Shown here: positions 12,201 to 24,200 of the stretch, piece after piece | How the letters are laid out: each line of letters opens with the position of its first letter | Numbering within the stretch: position 1 is the first letter of the stretch | Assembly: GCA_029168955.1 (NCBI GenBank) | Contig: JAPDOI010001204.1 | Span: 124,001 to 188,000, forward strand | From: Aplectana chamaeleonis | Lineage: Eukaryota > Nematoda > Chromadorea > Rhabditida > Cosmocercidae | Length of the DNA stretch: 64,000 nucleotides | Direction: 5' to 3' | The notes under the pieces: generated by a model | Database searches by the model: none | What the model saw: only the letters and a program-made list of their open reading frames with translations | Told to the model about the DNA's origin: nothing | Program-made: the position numbers and the translations under genes

Positions 12201-15200
12201 ACGTTCGACTCTATGAACCTCGGCATCAGAATATTGGTGGATAGTTTGACTGTAGCAGGCACGAGGTGGTATGGTTTTATTGTAGACTAACGTTTCGGCG
12301 GTTTCGCCCTCTTCGGAGTCTGAAAAAGGTCGAATCTATTCCATTCATTCCGGCGCACTTACCCAACACGCAAGCCTTCCTAGAACATTTCCGGCATGCG
12401 CAACTCATCAGCAACTGTGTTATCGAATCCTTTGATGTTTCAGCGCTTTACACCAACGTAAGTAACGACGCGGCTATGGAAGCAGTTTTAGAGCTTCTAA
12501 ATGAACATCGAAGCAATATAAATATGCACGGTTTCTCGGTACGCAGCCTAATGGTTCTTTTGAAGGAGTGTCTCGGTTGTAATGTTTCCAAATGGGCAGG
12601 TAAATACTTTGCTCAGCTGAGGGGGCTGGCGATGGGGCAGAGGCTGGCACCAAGCTTGCCATCGCCTTCATGTCCAAAATCGAAGCACCTGTGCTCGAAT
12701 TTTCACCCTTGTTTTACAGGCGCTACATTGACGACTGTCTCATAATTTGCTCTACGCAAGAAGAGATGGACATATGTTTCACTCTCATGAACAGTCAGTC
12801 CCCTCACATAAAACTTACCCGGGAAAAACCGTCGGAAAGCTGGTTGCCCTTTCTGAATGTTCAGGTTCAACTAGCGGAAGGCAGGAAAATCACAAAATGG
12901 TACCGCAAACCTTCGAACAAGAATATTCTGGTTCACTGGCGGTCCGCGCATCCCACTCAGACAAAACTTGCGGTAGTCAGAAACATGTTTCGCACCGCTG
13001 TAAATGTGTGTTCTGGATAGGAAGAGCGTGAAGCGTCAAAAAGCCTAGCTTGTCGAATAGCTACTCTTAATGGCTATGGACCACACGCGCGCAGGTCGCG
13101 GAACGCCTACGAATCTCAGCGAAGTCATAATATACCACAAGGCGACAAAGTTCCTTTCATAATGCCATTCATATCCGACGATGTGAGCCGCGCTGTCGGA
13201 AAATGCCTTCGAGGAGCGGGATTGGAAAATACTGTATCTCTTGCGGCCATCCCGCCCAACAATTTAAAACGGCAATTAGTGCGGAATCGTCAATATGATC
13301 GCGCATGTATCACGCCACAGTGCGTCATTTGCCCATCGGGCAGAAATGGTGACTGTATTGCTTCTGGGGTTATTTATCAGATCACATGTCAGAGCTGTGG
13401 CCAGGAATATATCGGTGAAACAGCCCGCTCTCTGCATGTGCGTATCAAAGAGCACTTGGATGGGAAGGATAAGGCGCGAATTAGTACCGCGCTGGGTTGC
13501 CACAAAATTAATTGCCATGACGGGGAAGATTTTGAGGTGAGAGTGGAGATAGTAGCGCGGGAGGCCAAAATAAGTGCGCGAAAAGCGCTTGAGGCATTCT
13601 GGATCAATGCGAGGGATCCCAAGATCAACCGGAAGGACGAGGGTATAAATATAACGCGGGAACTACAGCCCTACATCAGATTAGCCTTCTGATTTGGGGT
13701 AGTGCCTTCTGATATCTCGGTACCCCGTCGTCTATCTACCGAATACCTGATGTTCCACGGACTTTGAAAAGGTATGTCACTCAGCTTCAAGCATCCCAGC
13801 CATTTGTTTGGAAAATTTTGTCTTGAATTTCTGTAGGGCAAAAAACTACGTTTGGCCGAGTAATTTTACACTTAGATTCGACCTTTTTCAGACTCCGAAG
13901 AGGGCGAAACCGCCGAAACGTTAGTCTACAATAAAACCATACCACCTCGTGCCTGCTACAGTCAAACTATCACCAATTTTCTTTTTATACAGTTTCCTCC
14001 ATTTTCGTTTAGTTTCCGATTTCCAAAACACAGCTAGAGTCAACGAATCGGCGGCTGCGGCGCTGGAAACTCTTCCGGCTCGAAAGCGCGCGGCCGCAAA
14101 GCGCGTCGAGACGCAGTCGCGGACCGGAATTTGGCCCAGAGAAGCACAGTAACTTGCATTGGCTAAGATATGTTAAAAGAAGCTTGTTCTTGGAATTTTA
14201 TGCTACAAGTAACTTGTTTTCATTTTTTTGAGTGTGGCAGCCGAGTCGGTCTTCATCGTTACTACACAGCGGCCGGTCCCGCTTATTGTATGTGTATCAA
14301 TGTCGATTGCGGATCCATTTGCCGATCTGAACATCTCGCTAGCGTTCTCATGTGCAATGGAGTCAAATGCCAACTCCCACCTGATCTCTTAAAGGCAGTT
14401 TTCGCGATAGAAAATCGTTTTTCTGCTTTTCCGCCTATCTTGAGAACGGTCTCATGCTGATTCTGATGATGTCTCTGGAATCGTACAAGACCCCCTGGAA
14501 ACAGAGTTATGGTCCCTCGAAATTCAGCTAAGGAAGCATGGTGGACGAGTTGTTCAAGGCTTGTAACTCCCGTTTTTTGCAGCCGATGTGTGCGAGCTGA
14601 CCTGAGTAAAGAGAGACGTTGAGAATGAAGGGAAGAACGGGGCTTTTGATCGGAAACCATCGCTCATCCAACCACGAATTCAAGGCAACTATTATAGGAC
14701 GTGGGCGGAGTGGCCAAATGGGTTAGCTGGCCCACGAGATTTTCACCCACTTACCGGCCGTTTTTCGTCGCGCTTCCGCTCTTAATCTTCTTAGAGGGGC
14801 CCGAAGCTTACGTTTTACCAAAAAAAACGTGCAACTTTTTCTTCGTGAACACTGCCTTTAATGATCCGAAACATTAGTTTCGTTGTAGCTCAGAAGCGGT
14901 ATTCGCCGCGTGTCCGCTGGTATGAAAACCGGCTGAGACTACTTGCCGACAACAAAGAAGCTCGCCATGAAAAACAATTTTCCTACTTGTGTTGAGCACT
15001 TTACTGTTCTTATCGAAGCGAGATTCCGCTCCGCAGTTGTGGGCAGCCGCTGTTGCAGCACGCAGCACGATGAGAATCGTGCTGAGACCACCGAGTCCCG
15101 GCACGATTGCCAAGTTCCGGCACGATAATCATCATCTGTGTGCTGCGGTTGTCCGCAACTGCGGAGCTAAAATTCATTCCGATAAGGCATGACATAAATA

Positions 15201-18200
15201 TCAGCCAGAGAACCAGGTGGGACTACGCTCTATCGACCAACTATAACGGGTGCTATTGAAAAAGACTTTGAAAACGTACCGTCACAACTGAGTCATCATA
15301 GTCCAACTTGCGCAATTCCACATCCAAGTAATCAAGGGCGCCATCCTCCAACTTGAAATCCTTCGAGCGCTTACGTAATCGTTTCCGTTTTGGTCCACCA
15401 TCCAGCGCTGCTCGGTTCCTGACAGGCTTGGCTGTAAGATGCATAGTTTCGCAACCTTCCGTTTGAGTTCCTGCTGCCCCTGCTGCAGTATATGGCTCAA
15501 AAATTTCTTCTTGTTTAAATCGCTCATCAACAGTCTTCATACTATCGTCCATAACCGCATACACGTCCTGAACAGACTTCTTCGCTTTGATCAGCGAATC
15601 AACGCCGCTGTCTTCACTAGATAAAATTGTAGGCACATTCGCAGACTCAAAAGGTGTAAAATAACGAAGTTCTTCTTTCTCTCCTGAAGCTTGAACACAA
15701 ACGAGCTCACAGCTTACTTCTGTAGTACTGAACCGACAAAGCCCTTTTTCGGAGATCGGTAACTCACGCACGACGTGATACTGAATATTTTCCTTGCTCA
15801 GAGTCATATTTCTGATATTCATGATACTCAATAATGAGCCTTCTTCTGTCGGTAGATAAACAGTTTTCCCAGCCTAGAAAGTCTTCGATTCTCCTATGAA
15901 ATCATGACTGTATTCCGCCACTTCAAGCTAGACAGTTTCCATTCTTGCATCAGGGACTGCATAGACGCTCTCAGCCCTCTCACTGCTCCTACTCAAACTG
16001 CATTAGTCCGTAACGAATGAGCAGGCCACCTTCGCTGACTCAATATTGTAGAGTGGAAGAGTCATTAATGAGTATGCGTCTTCTTCAAATCTCCTCAACT
16101 CGGATTTGGAGAAATCAACAGATAAGTTAGTGATGGCTACATTGCAAGCACCCGATGTCGCCGTTTTAAGGATAACTGAATGGGAGCTGCTCTCGTCTCG
16201 TTTCTGCTCATCAAAAATCACAGGTGTTGAGAATGATGTATTACCACGCATTATTGACTCCAAATCCGAAGTTGAAAACTCTTCCATGTCACAACGTCGC
16301 AATTGCGAAACTTCCAGGAAGCCATCCCGCAAGGTCAGATCGCCAAATTCGGCGTCGGTTCCACCGAACTCACGCAACAGATCGCAGTTCTCGATCCCTT
16401 CATTCTCATCACCTCCTAAGGTCACTTCTGCTGGAACGTCTTCAGCATTAGATGCGGTCTCCCTTGACGTCGTCGCTTCCGCGTTTTGAGTAAGTAGTCG
16501 AGTTACGCAACCCGCCAGGAGAGCTGTCTTCGCACCAGTACCACCCGTATCAGCAACACTCTCTTTCTTTTGTCCTGCTTGTGCCAAGCGTGCATGCTTC
16601 CATGTCACCCATTGGTTGCGGAGTTTGGATATCCTGGAATAAAACACCTGCATTAGACTTACTATGACGGCTTGCTCAACACTGTCATCACGGCAATACT
16701 GGCCCTACTCCTAGTTAGCATACGATATTCTGCAGACACCGCTCATCTATCAAGAAAAATGCAGATGTACATATTGGTGGTAGAGCGCTAATATCCACCC
16801 AAACGCTATTCAGTGGCCGTACTCATTAAACAACCTTACGGGAAGGTTTTTCAAAATCAGTGATCGTGTCCATGGAACAACAGGAGCCTATTGGGAAAGT
16901 TTTTGGAACCAGCCGTGGTCGCATTCATAAAACCGCGCAGCGTCAAAACACTATGCGGTGCTCCCTGGTGGCCCTTCACGCCGCGTCGTTCGCCCCCGTC
17001 GACGAATTTAATCGATATTGCATCACCCAGCGCTGGTTGTCGCTGCAAGCAGCGCTGCGACTTGAACTGCGCAGGCCCTTTCACAGGCCACAAAGCGAAA
17101 TGCAGCCGCGACAACGATTTGGTTGCGGCAAATTTGCAGCACTTGCGACACGTTCTCGGGCAGCAAGACAACGTGCTGCTACAGTAACAACATGAGTGAG
17201 CAAACGTTTTTTTGCACTTGCAGGACGTGGCCGTCTATGTGGTTATAACAGCAGTCTCAGGCGTGTGGGACTTTTAGGCCGAAGGGCTAGAGCGCAGATA
17301 GGGAAGAGGGAATGTGGAAAACTAGTTAAAAGTTGAAAACTAATTATCATACTTTACACTTTTACGTTCCAGATGTTATTCCTTCCAGATCTGAGGCTTT
17401 TCAGGCCGTTTTTTTGCTTGATGTTCGTATTTTATGACAAATAGAAGAAATAGCCTTTTCTGCGTCTCTACCCCGCTTTCGGCTTAAACGTCCGCCAGCT
17501 CAGTCTCAGGTACCCGGGCTGAAAGCATTAAAGGCAGTGGTCGCGATGAAAAACGTTATCTAAAGAACTACAAAAATCAGCTTAGATAGAAAACAGCTGA
17601 AAAGCTATGAAGGTAGCGCGGTGAAAAACGGGCTATAATTAGAGTTTCTAGGACCCAAAGATGCCAGTTCGTGCACACGTGCACAGCGCCGCAAAAAAAG
17701 ATCGCTGTCTCATGCTGAGCAGTCGAAAATCATCGACATTCAGAGGAAGAAATAAATGCAAATTTACTTAATGAAAAGAGTTGATCAATGAAAGACCACG
17801 TCAGTCAATGTTTTTGACTAGATGAGTCCGCAGGATAATGTTCATTGATTGAAATTCAATTTCAAGCCAGCTGATGTTCTTGTAACAGAGATCATCGCTG
17901 CGATGATGTGGAGTGGGCTCGTCCACCATCTAAAGACAAAAAAGTTAAGGCTTCAAATTTGGCCCGAAACAGCGGTTTTTTCGTGTTTTTTTTTCTCATA
18001 GGTCCTACTACTCAACCCATAGAGGGGTTTAGAGAGGGGAAGAAGACATGCATATTTTTTCGCGAATACTGCCTTTAAGGTCAAATTGCACCATATCAGT
18101 CCATGAGAATTAGAAAATCATGTTACTCACAATGGGCGCTTCCAAAGGTAACTCAAGGGTTCGATCATCTATCGCTTTCAGAGCCATGTTAAGCACTGGC

Positions 18201-21200
18201 AGCTCTCGTTCGAATGCACTTTTCTCGACTATTTCAGCATCTCGTTTAGCTTGCTTCGCCCTAGCATTCCTTTCACAAAATTTCTTCACAGGACGCCCAG
18301 CTTCCTGAAACTTTCACTGCGAATATTAACATGGCACATTCTTATGGGACAACTCGCACCTTCTGCTCCGCCGACTGTTGTTCAATGGGATCAGAAGGTT
18401 CTACTGGTGGAAGTGCATCGATAAGCTCCTTGATTATCTCTGCCAGTGCATCATCTTGAGTTACAATGTCAACTACAATGTTTTCTGCAATTTCTTCCTG
18501 CTGCTTCAGCCAACGGCGCCGAAGAGCTTTCTACAATGATTAAAAAATCGTTGAGTGAAATGCCAAGATTAGCCCACATCAACTCTAAAACTAGCCTTCA
18601 GTTCGTCTTCAGTCTTTGCAGGATGAGAAACTGCACGAAATCGACTGATTGGCTTTGGTTCCGGACGCTAAAACATAAAACGACAGGAGACTATATACAG
18701 TGAGTACATCAAACGTGACAACATACTGATCTACTTCTTCTCTTCGTGACCACAGTAGTCGGCTTCGGCAAGTCGCGGGCCTTCTTCGAATGCGACCCCG
18801 ACTTCTTCTAAAAGTTGTCGATTAAGGGTTGTTTATACTCCCACCGCCGAGCGGCGCAGCGCAGTGCATTTCTGTAATATTGATCACGCGGCACGCCACT
18901 ATCGATATTGTAGGATCGCGCTTCGCCGAGCCGCTCGGCGGCGGAAGTATAAACGACACCTTAGAGTCCCGCCGCTGCAAGAAGCGGCGGAGGGAGGAGT
19001 GGCGTGCGGCGCCGCCCAAGATTTCTCGCCACACCCTATCTCCAAATGCTATGAGCGGGCTGCGGCAAAGTGGCGCGGCGACGCCCTTTTGCGTACTACA
19101 TACAGGGCTATGCTCCTGACATCTAAATATCGAATTAACTGATTGGAATATTCAGACTGGCCAAGTTGGAGCTGTATTAAATATCATGACGGCTTTAGTC
19201 ATGTTCAGTGTTTCACAAAAATATTAGTTTTTAACAAGGAATATTCGGCGCGACGGGCGACGCGACATATTGTCAGTCATACGTATCGAATGAAAATGAA
19301 TATAACGTCGGCATGGATCCTGAAGAGACTTCGCGTTTAATGTTGAAGGTTGGCGCAAACTAGGTGCCATATGCTATAACATAGGTGCACCGAGTTTGCG
19401 CCAACCTCCAATGGGTCGCGGGAAGTATGCAGTAGTAAAGCGCTTGCACCACTATTTATTTGCAAAAATTTTGAACTCGGCGGGATTCGAACCCTGGTTA
19501 TGGGCGCGCAAACCTTCGCTGGTAATCACAAGGCCACACTGCATACGTGCTGGCCTTCCACATCCTCTCTTTTAAACCGCTGGCCTGCCTCATTGCACGA
19601 ACACCTCTCACTAGTCATTGATCGCGCTCATCACTGTATCGGCCGATTGCATGTGGCCGCCGAGACACCTCAGCGGGCAGCCGTATTGTCATCTCAGCGC
19701 GGAGGGTAGGAGGTTTACTACGGGACCGGAATTCGAAAGTTCTGCAAGACGACGCGGCGCACGCTCATTTTGAGGTGCTACTCACTTTCTATGATGCGGA
19801 GCACGACCCGCATGAAGCGCTACTCGCTTTTCCAGAGGCGGCGGTGTTTTTTATAAAGCTTCACTGACTCTTGCGAAACGGCGCACGCACCACAATAAGC
19901 GCTACTGACTTTTACGACGCGGATCACGCTCCACATGAAGTGCTACTTACTTTCTATAATGCGGTGCACGCTTGACATAAAGCGCTAATTATTTTCTGCA
20001 ACGCTGCGCACGCTTCTCGTAGAGTGCTACAGACTTTCACAAAGCTGCGCATGCACCACAATAAGCGCTACTTACTTTCCGCGACGCGGCGAATGCTCTT
20101 CACAAAGTGCTCAACACTTCTTAAAACGCGCCCCACGCTTTACGACGAGCGCTGCTTACATTTTACAGCGCGTTGCACGTTTTTTGTGGAGCGCTATTTA
20201 CTTTCACAGCATGGCGCACCCTCCACATCAGACACAAATCACACTTCACGACGCAGTGCGCGCTCCACACGAAGAGCTACTCACTAATTATGACGCGGCG
20301 CACGCTTAATATGAAGCGCTTCTTGCTTTCTACTATGCTGTGCAAGCTTCTCGTGAAGCGCAAAGCGGCGCACGCACCACTTTTTCTACGACGCTATTCA
20401 CTTTCTACGACGCGACGCATGCTTCACATAAAGTGCTATTCTCTTTTTACGACGCGGCGCAGGTTTTTAGAGAAGCGCTACTGACTTTTACGAAGCGGCA
20501 CACTCATTACAATGAACACTACTAACCTTTCACGACACACGCTCCATATGAAGTGCTACTCACTTTATGTGAGGCGGCGCACGCTCAGCATGAAGCCCCA
20601 TCCACTTTACACGATGTCCCGATGACGTCATCTGAAGCCCCAGCCACTTTTCACGATGCCCCGATGATGTCATCTGAAGCTCCACTCCCTTTCCACGACG
20701 TCATGCTGACGTCAGCTGAAAGGCCCACCCACTTTTTACGATGCCCTGCTGACGTCATCTGAAGCCCCACCCGACGAAGTGCTAACATCATCTGAGAGCC
20801 CACTCTTATTCTACGATGTCTTGCTGGCGTCGTCTGGAGGCCCGCTCACTTTCCACGACGTCCCGCTGACGTCAGCTGAAGCCCCACTCGACGACCAGCT
20901 GACGTCGTCTGAAGCCCCACTCGACGACCAGCTGACGTTATCTGAAGCCCCACCCGACGACCTGCAGACGTCATCTGAAGCCCAGATCGACGAAGTGCTA
21001 ACATCATATGTATAAAGGCCTACGCTTATTCTACGATGTCTTGCTGGCGTCGTCTGGAGGCCTGCTCACTTTCCACGACGTCCTGCTGACGTTAATAGAG
21101 GGCCTATCCACATTCTAGGCCCTTCTACGCATCCCTTCTGCGTTCTCGTTCAATGGTTTTAGGCGTAACTCTTCTAAAACAGAAAAGTCTCCAAGCACAG

Positions 21201-24200
21201 TTTGCACACCCTTATTACTGACGGATAGACGGACAGACGGACCGACAGACACCACTCTCTTATTACTACAAGAGATACTCCTAAGGACGGTACGTTCGAG
21301 TACATTCCTGTCCACCTTCACCTCAAAGCCCCTCTGTCTCTATTTAACATCTATATTCCTCCTAAAACGGGGTGTGTATTAGACTATGTCAACGAATATT
21401 CGGAAAACGAATATTCGGCCGAATAAACGAATAATCGAATATTCGAATAATTCGATTATTCGGAAAAGTTAATTTTTCGAATAATTCGTTTATTCGAATA
21501 ATCGGAAAAGTCAATTTTTCGAATAATTCGTTTATTCGAATATTCGAAAAAGTCAATTTTTCGAATAATTCGTTTATTCGAATATTCGGAAAAGTCAATT
21601 TTCCGAATAATTCGTTTATTCGAATATTCGGAAAAGTTAATTTTTCGAATAATTCGTTTATTCGAATATTCGAGCGGCCCAATATCCGAATATACGGCCG
21701 AATAAACGAATAATTTCAGAAGAATAAGAAGCAGCCTCTCCCGCACATGTCCATTTTTGCGGTCCAGAAGTGAAATGTCCCCGATCAAACTGGTAGAAAG
21801 TTCGAATATAATCGGAATACTCCAATATTAAACATGAGATAGTCAGAAACCTAATGGTGGACTATCTCGCTCAGCACCGAATTCGTGAGCAGACGTAACA
21901 GATACTGTTTTTCATCTAATGGAGTATGTCCCAAACAGATTCGAGCGATGTTCCAGAAACGGCTACCTTACGCTTCTTGAGTATTACGTAGTACTTAATT
22001 GCCATGAATTTAGGTCAATCGCTGCAGCTTTGAGCCAGTTCTTATTAAACATTCACCTTATATTTTTGCAGAGGTAAAATGTCTCCAACCAAACTGGGTG
22101 CTATCTTAGCGGTGGGGGGCCACTATGTCTGGGCGCACTTGGCCCCGGCCATTTTATCGTGCCGCACTAAATTTGAGCACCTACTCGGGTTTTCCCTCCC
22201 CCGCAAAAATCAGGAGTGATTGCTGCATGGAAAATGTGCGTGGTCATGTGCGATACAACAGTGCCCCCCCCCGCTCAGATAGCACCCTAAACTGATAGGA
22301 AATTCGGATACTGTTGGTAGATATTGTTTAGAAAATCCAGAGAATTTGATCGTATCGTTTAACAACTACTCATAGACAGTGGTAAATGTTAGTTTGAATA
22401 CTCTTATGATATAATGTGGAATGTCTTTTTCGTGGAAGTACATTGGCATAGCTTTGATCTAAATAATACTATACAAAAAAAGGTCAAGAAAGTTGGAAGT
22501 GCCGCGAATGGTGGTTGGATTATGCGCACTCGGTCCGTACTTATTCGGATACTCGCGATTTTGGCCGAATTTTCGAATTATTCGTATTCGAATCATTCGA
22601 ATAATTCGATTATTCGGAAGAGTCAAATTTTCGAATAATTCATTTATTCGAGTATTCGGAGAAGTCTATTTTTCGAATAATTCGTTTATTCGAATATTCG
22701 AAGAAGTCATTTTTTCAAATAATTCGTTTATCCGAATATTCGGAGAAGTCTATTTTTCGAATAATTCGTTTATTCGAATATTCGGAGAAGTCGTTTTTGC
22801 GAATAATTCGTTTATCCGAATATTCGGAGAAGTCAATTTTTCGAATAATTCGTTTATTCGAATATTCGGAAAAGTCAATTTTCCGAATAATTCGTTTATT
22901 CGAATATTCGAAAGAGTCAATTTTCCGAATTATTCGTTTATTCGAATATTCGAAAATTTTTATTCGTTTGATATACTCTAGTGTGTATACAAGTCTGTTG
23001 GTACCTGCTCGTTGGTGCCCCTGCTTCTACTTAACCCAGCAGACGTTTGAGTGTACACAGGGAACGTTCGAGCGATATAGCGTGCACAACTATATCGCGA
23101 AAGTATCCCGCACATTGCATAAAGGTGTCGCCGTCCGGCACACCAAGGCCTCTGGTCCATAACACCTAAGGATCCGTACCTAGGGAGTTCATGGAGTCTT
23201 TGGGGACAGGCCACAGTTTCGCCACCCTGAACTGTCGATCGCTGTCAAGTGATATCCAAAAAACTGCGCTATCCAGACTTCTGAGCTATTTCCATGCACC
23301 GTTTGCTGCTTTGCAGGAAACCCTCCTCAAGGATAGACCCGTCATCAGCGTCGGAGAGTACACCATCTACTGCGGTAACGCTGACGATAGGAGAGTGGGA
23401 GGCTGTGCAATAGCTGTAAGGAAGGATTTCAATGGTATGGTTAAGGAGTTCGGCTCAACGTCGTGCCGGAATGCATTCGTACGACTGCGGGATCTCAGAG
23501 GATTCAATCTGTGGATAGTGAGTGCTCATGCGCCCACTGAAACCGCCGAAGACTATTCGAAGGATGCGTTTTATGAGGAACTCAATACGTTTCTGGCCAG
23601 GATACCTTGTCAACATGCTGTTGTCGTGAGGATTGACGCAAATGCGAAGATGGGACTTGATCAGGAATCCGAAGCACTCGGTAAATGGTTCTACCCAGTG
23701 GAGCAAACATCGGACAATGGCTACCGCCTTGTCGACTTTTGTGAACGCAGTGGTCTGATTATTGCATCGACATTCAAGAGGAATCATCGCCGCCATCAGC
23801 TTACGTGGCAGGGACCAACCCAGCTATCTCCAGAAGAGCAGCGGAAGCGGAAGATGTCAACTTTGAAACTACAGCTTGACTATGTCCTGACGAGGAATAT
23901 TCCAGTATCGGACATTCGAAGATCTAGAGCTGTGTGGGATGTCGCATTCGATTCGGATCACCATCCTGTTCTGTTGAACTTCACTGCGAGGATTCATAAG
24001 AGGAAGCGAGGGACTCAGCCTCTCCAGAGGATTGACATGACAAGTCTCAGAGATGAAGAGTGCAGAAGGAATTTTCGACAACGCGTCGGAGTACGGACTA
24101 AGAAGAAACTTTGCGACGCGGATTCTTTTGTCAAGTGCATCCAGGACGCTTCGAAAGAGGCACTCCCGGTTGTACAGCCTAAGAAGAACTTCGCCTACGT

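Larger units (their letters stand above)
12237..13974 (+). mobile_element. Penelope-like element 2 with inverted terminal repeats
   Basis: About 100-bp inverted terminal repeats (12237-12337 and 13873-13974), containing GGTATGGTTTTATTGTAGAC and its inverse, bracket an RT and a GIY-YIG endonuclease on the plus strand. The RT lacks its N-terminal third and has one frameshift near 12670 and a TAG at 13018. The endonuclease is open throughout. This is non-autonomous in its present state but better preserved than element 1. Confidence 0.88.
12075..14152. mobile_element. MITE split by Penelope insertion (same family as 31465-31745)
   Basis: The left half (12075-12200) carries TGTGCTTCTCTGCGCCAAAT and GGTCCGCAATTGCGTCTCGA. 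The right half (13976-14152) carries the inverse, ending CCGGAATTTGGCCCAGAGAA. The unsplit relative at 31465-31745 shows the same ends joined by about 100 bp of middle. The words CTTTTTATACACTCC (12186) and CTTTTTATACAGTTTCC (13980) flank the insert and may be a target duplication. Confidence 0.65.
11451..14232. mobile_element. Composite nest: MITE with AACAAGTTACTTGTA ends, containing further MITE and Penelope element 2
   Basis: Left CTCAGAAAAATGAAAACAAG/TTACTTGTAA at 11451 and right TACAAGTAACTTGTTTTCAT to 14232 are inverted. An extra copy of the same end occurs at 11909-11940. Inside lies a second MITE (12075 to 14150) and inside that the Penelope element. Repeated words GTAACTTACATTTATATTAC fill 11480-11610. 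Confidence 0.6.

Noticed and set aside
14707..14750. tRNA gene in the M1 copy (A box TGGCCAAATGG)
   Set aside because: No B box at the required distance and no cloverleaf stems.
16857..17195. Overlapping open frames of about 100 codons on both strands as genes or the missing exon
   Set aside because: No acceptor and donor pair gives the required 3n+2 length, and composition is repeat-like.
17806..17850. CTAGATGAGTCCGCAGGATAAT as a hammerhead ribozyme
   Set aside because: It resembles a core with a GTCC/GGA helix II, but the core has CTAGATGA and GAAA is replaced by TAAT. Inside an M1 MITE with no terminal-repeat context.
15280..18530. Assigning exons 7-10 to a SAC3/GANP-type scaffold
   Set aside because: Only a vague likeness in charged helical segments; no SAC3 domain motif is visible, so no name was given.
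21389..21788. Minus-strand frames with 14-residue repeats (INELFEKLTFPNIR)
   Set aside because: By-product of the 42-bp ATTCG minisatellite; two phases are open and the inverted array shows the same.
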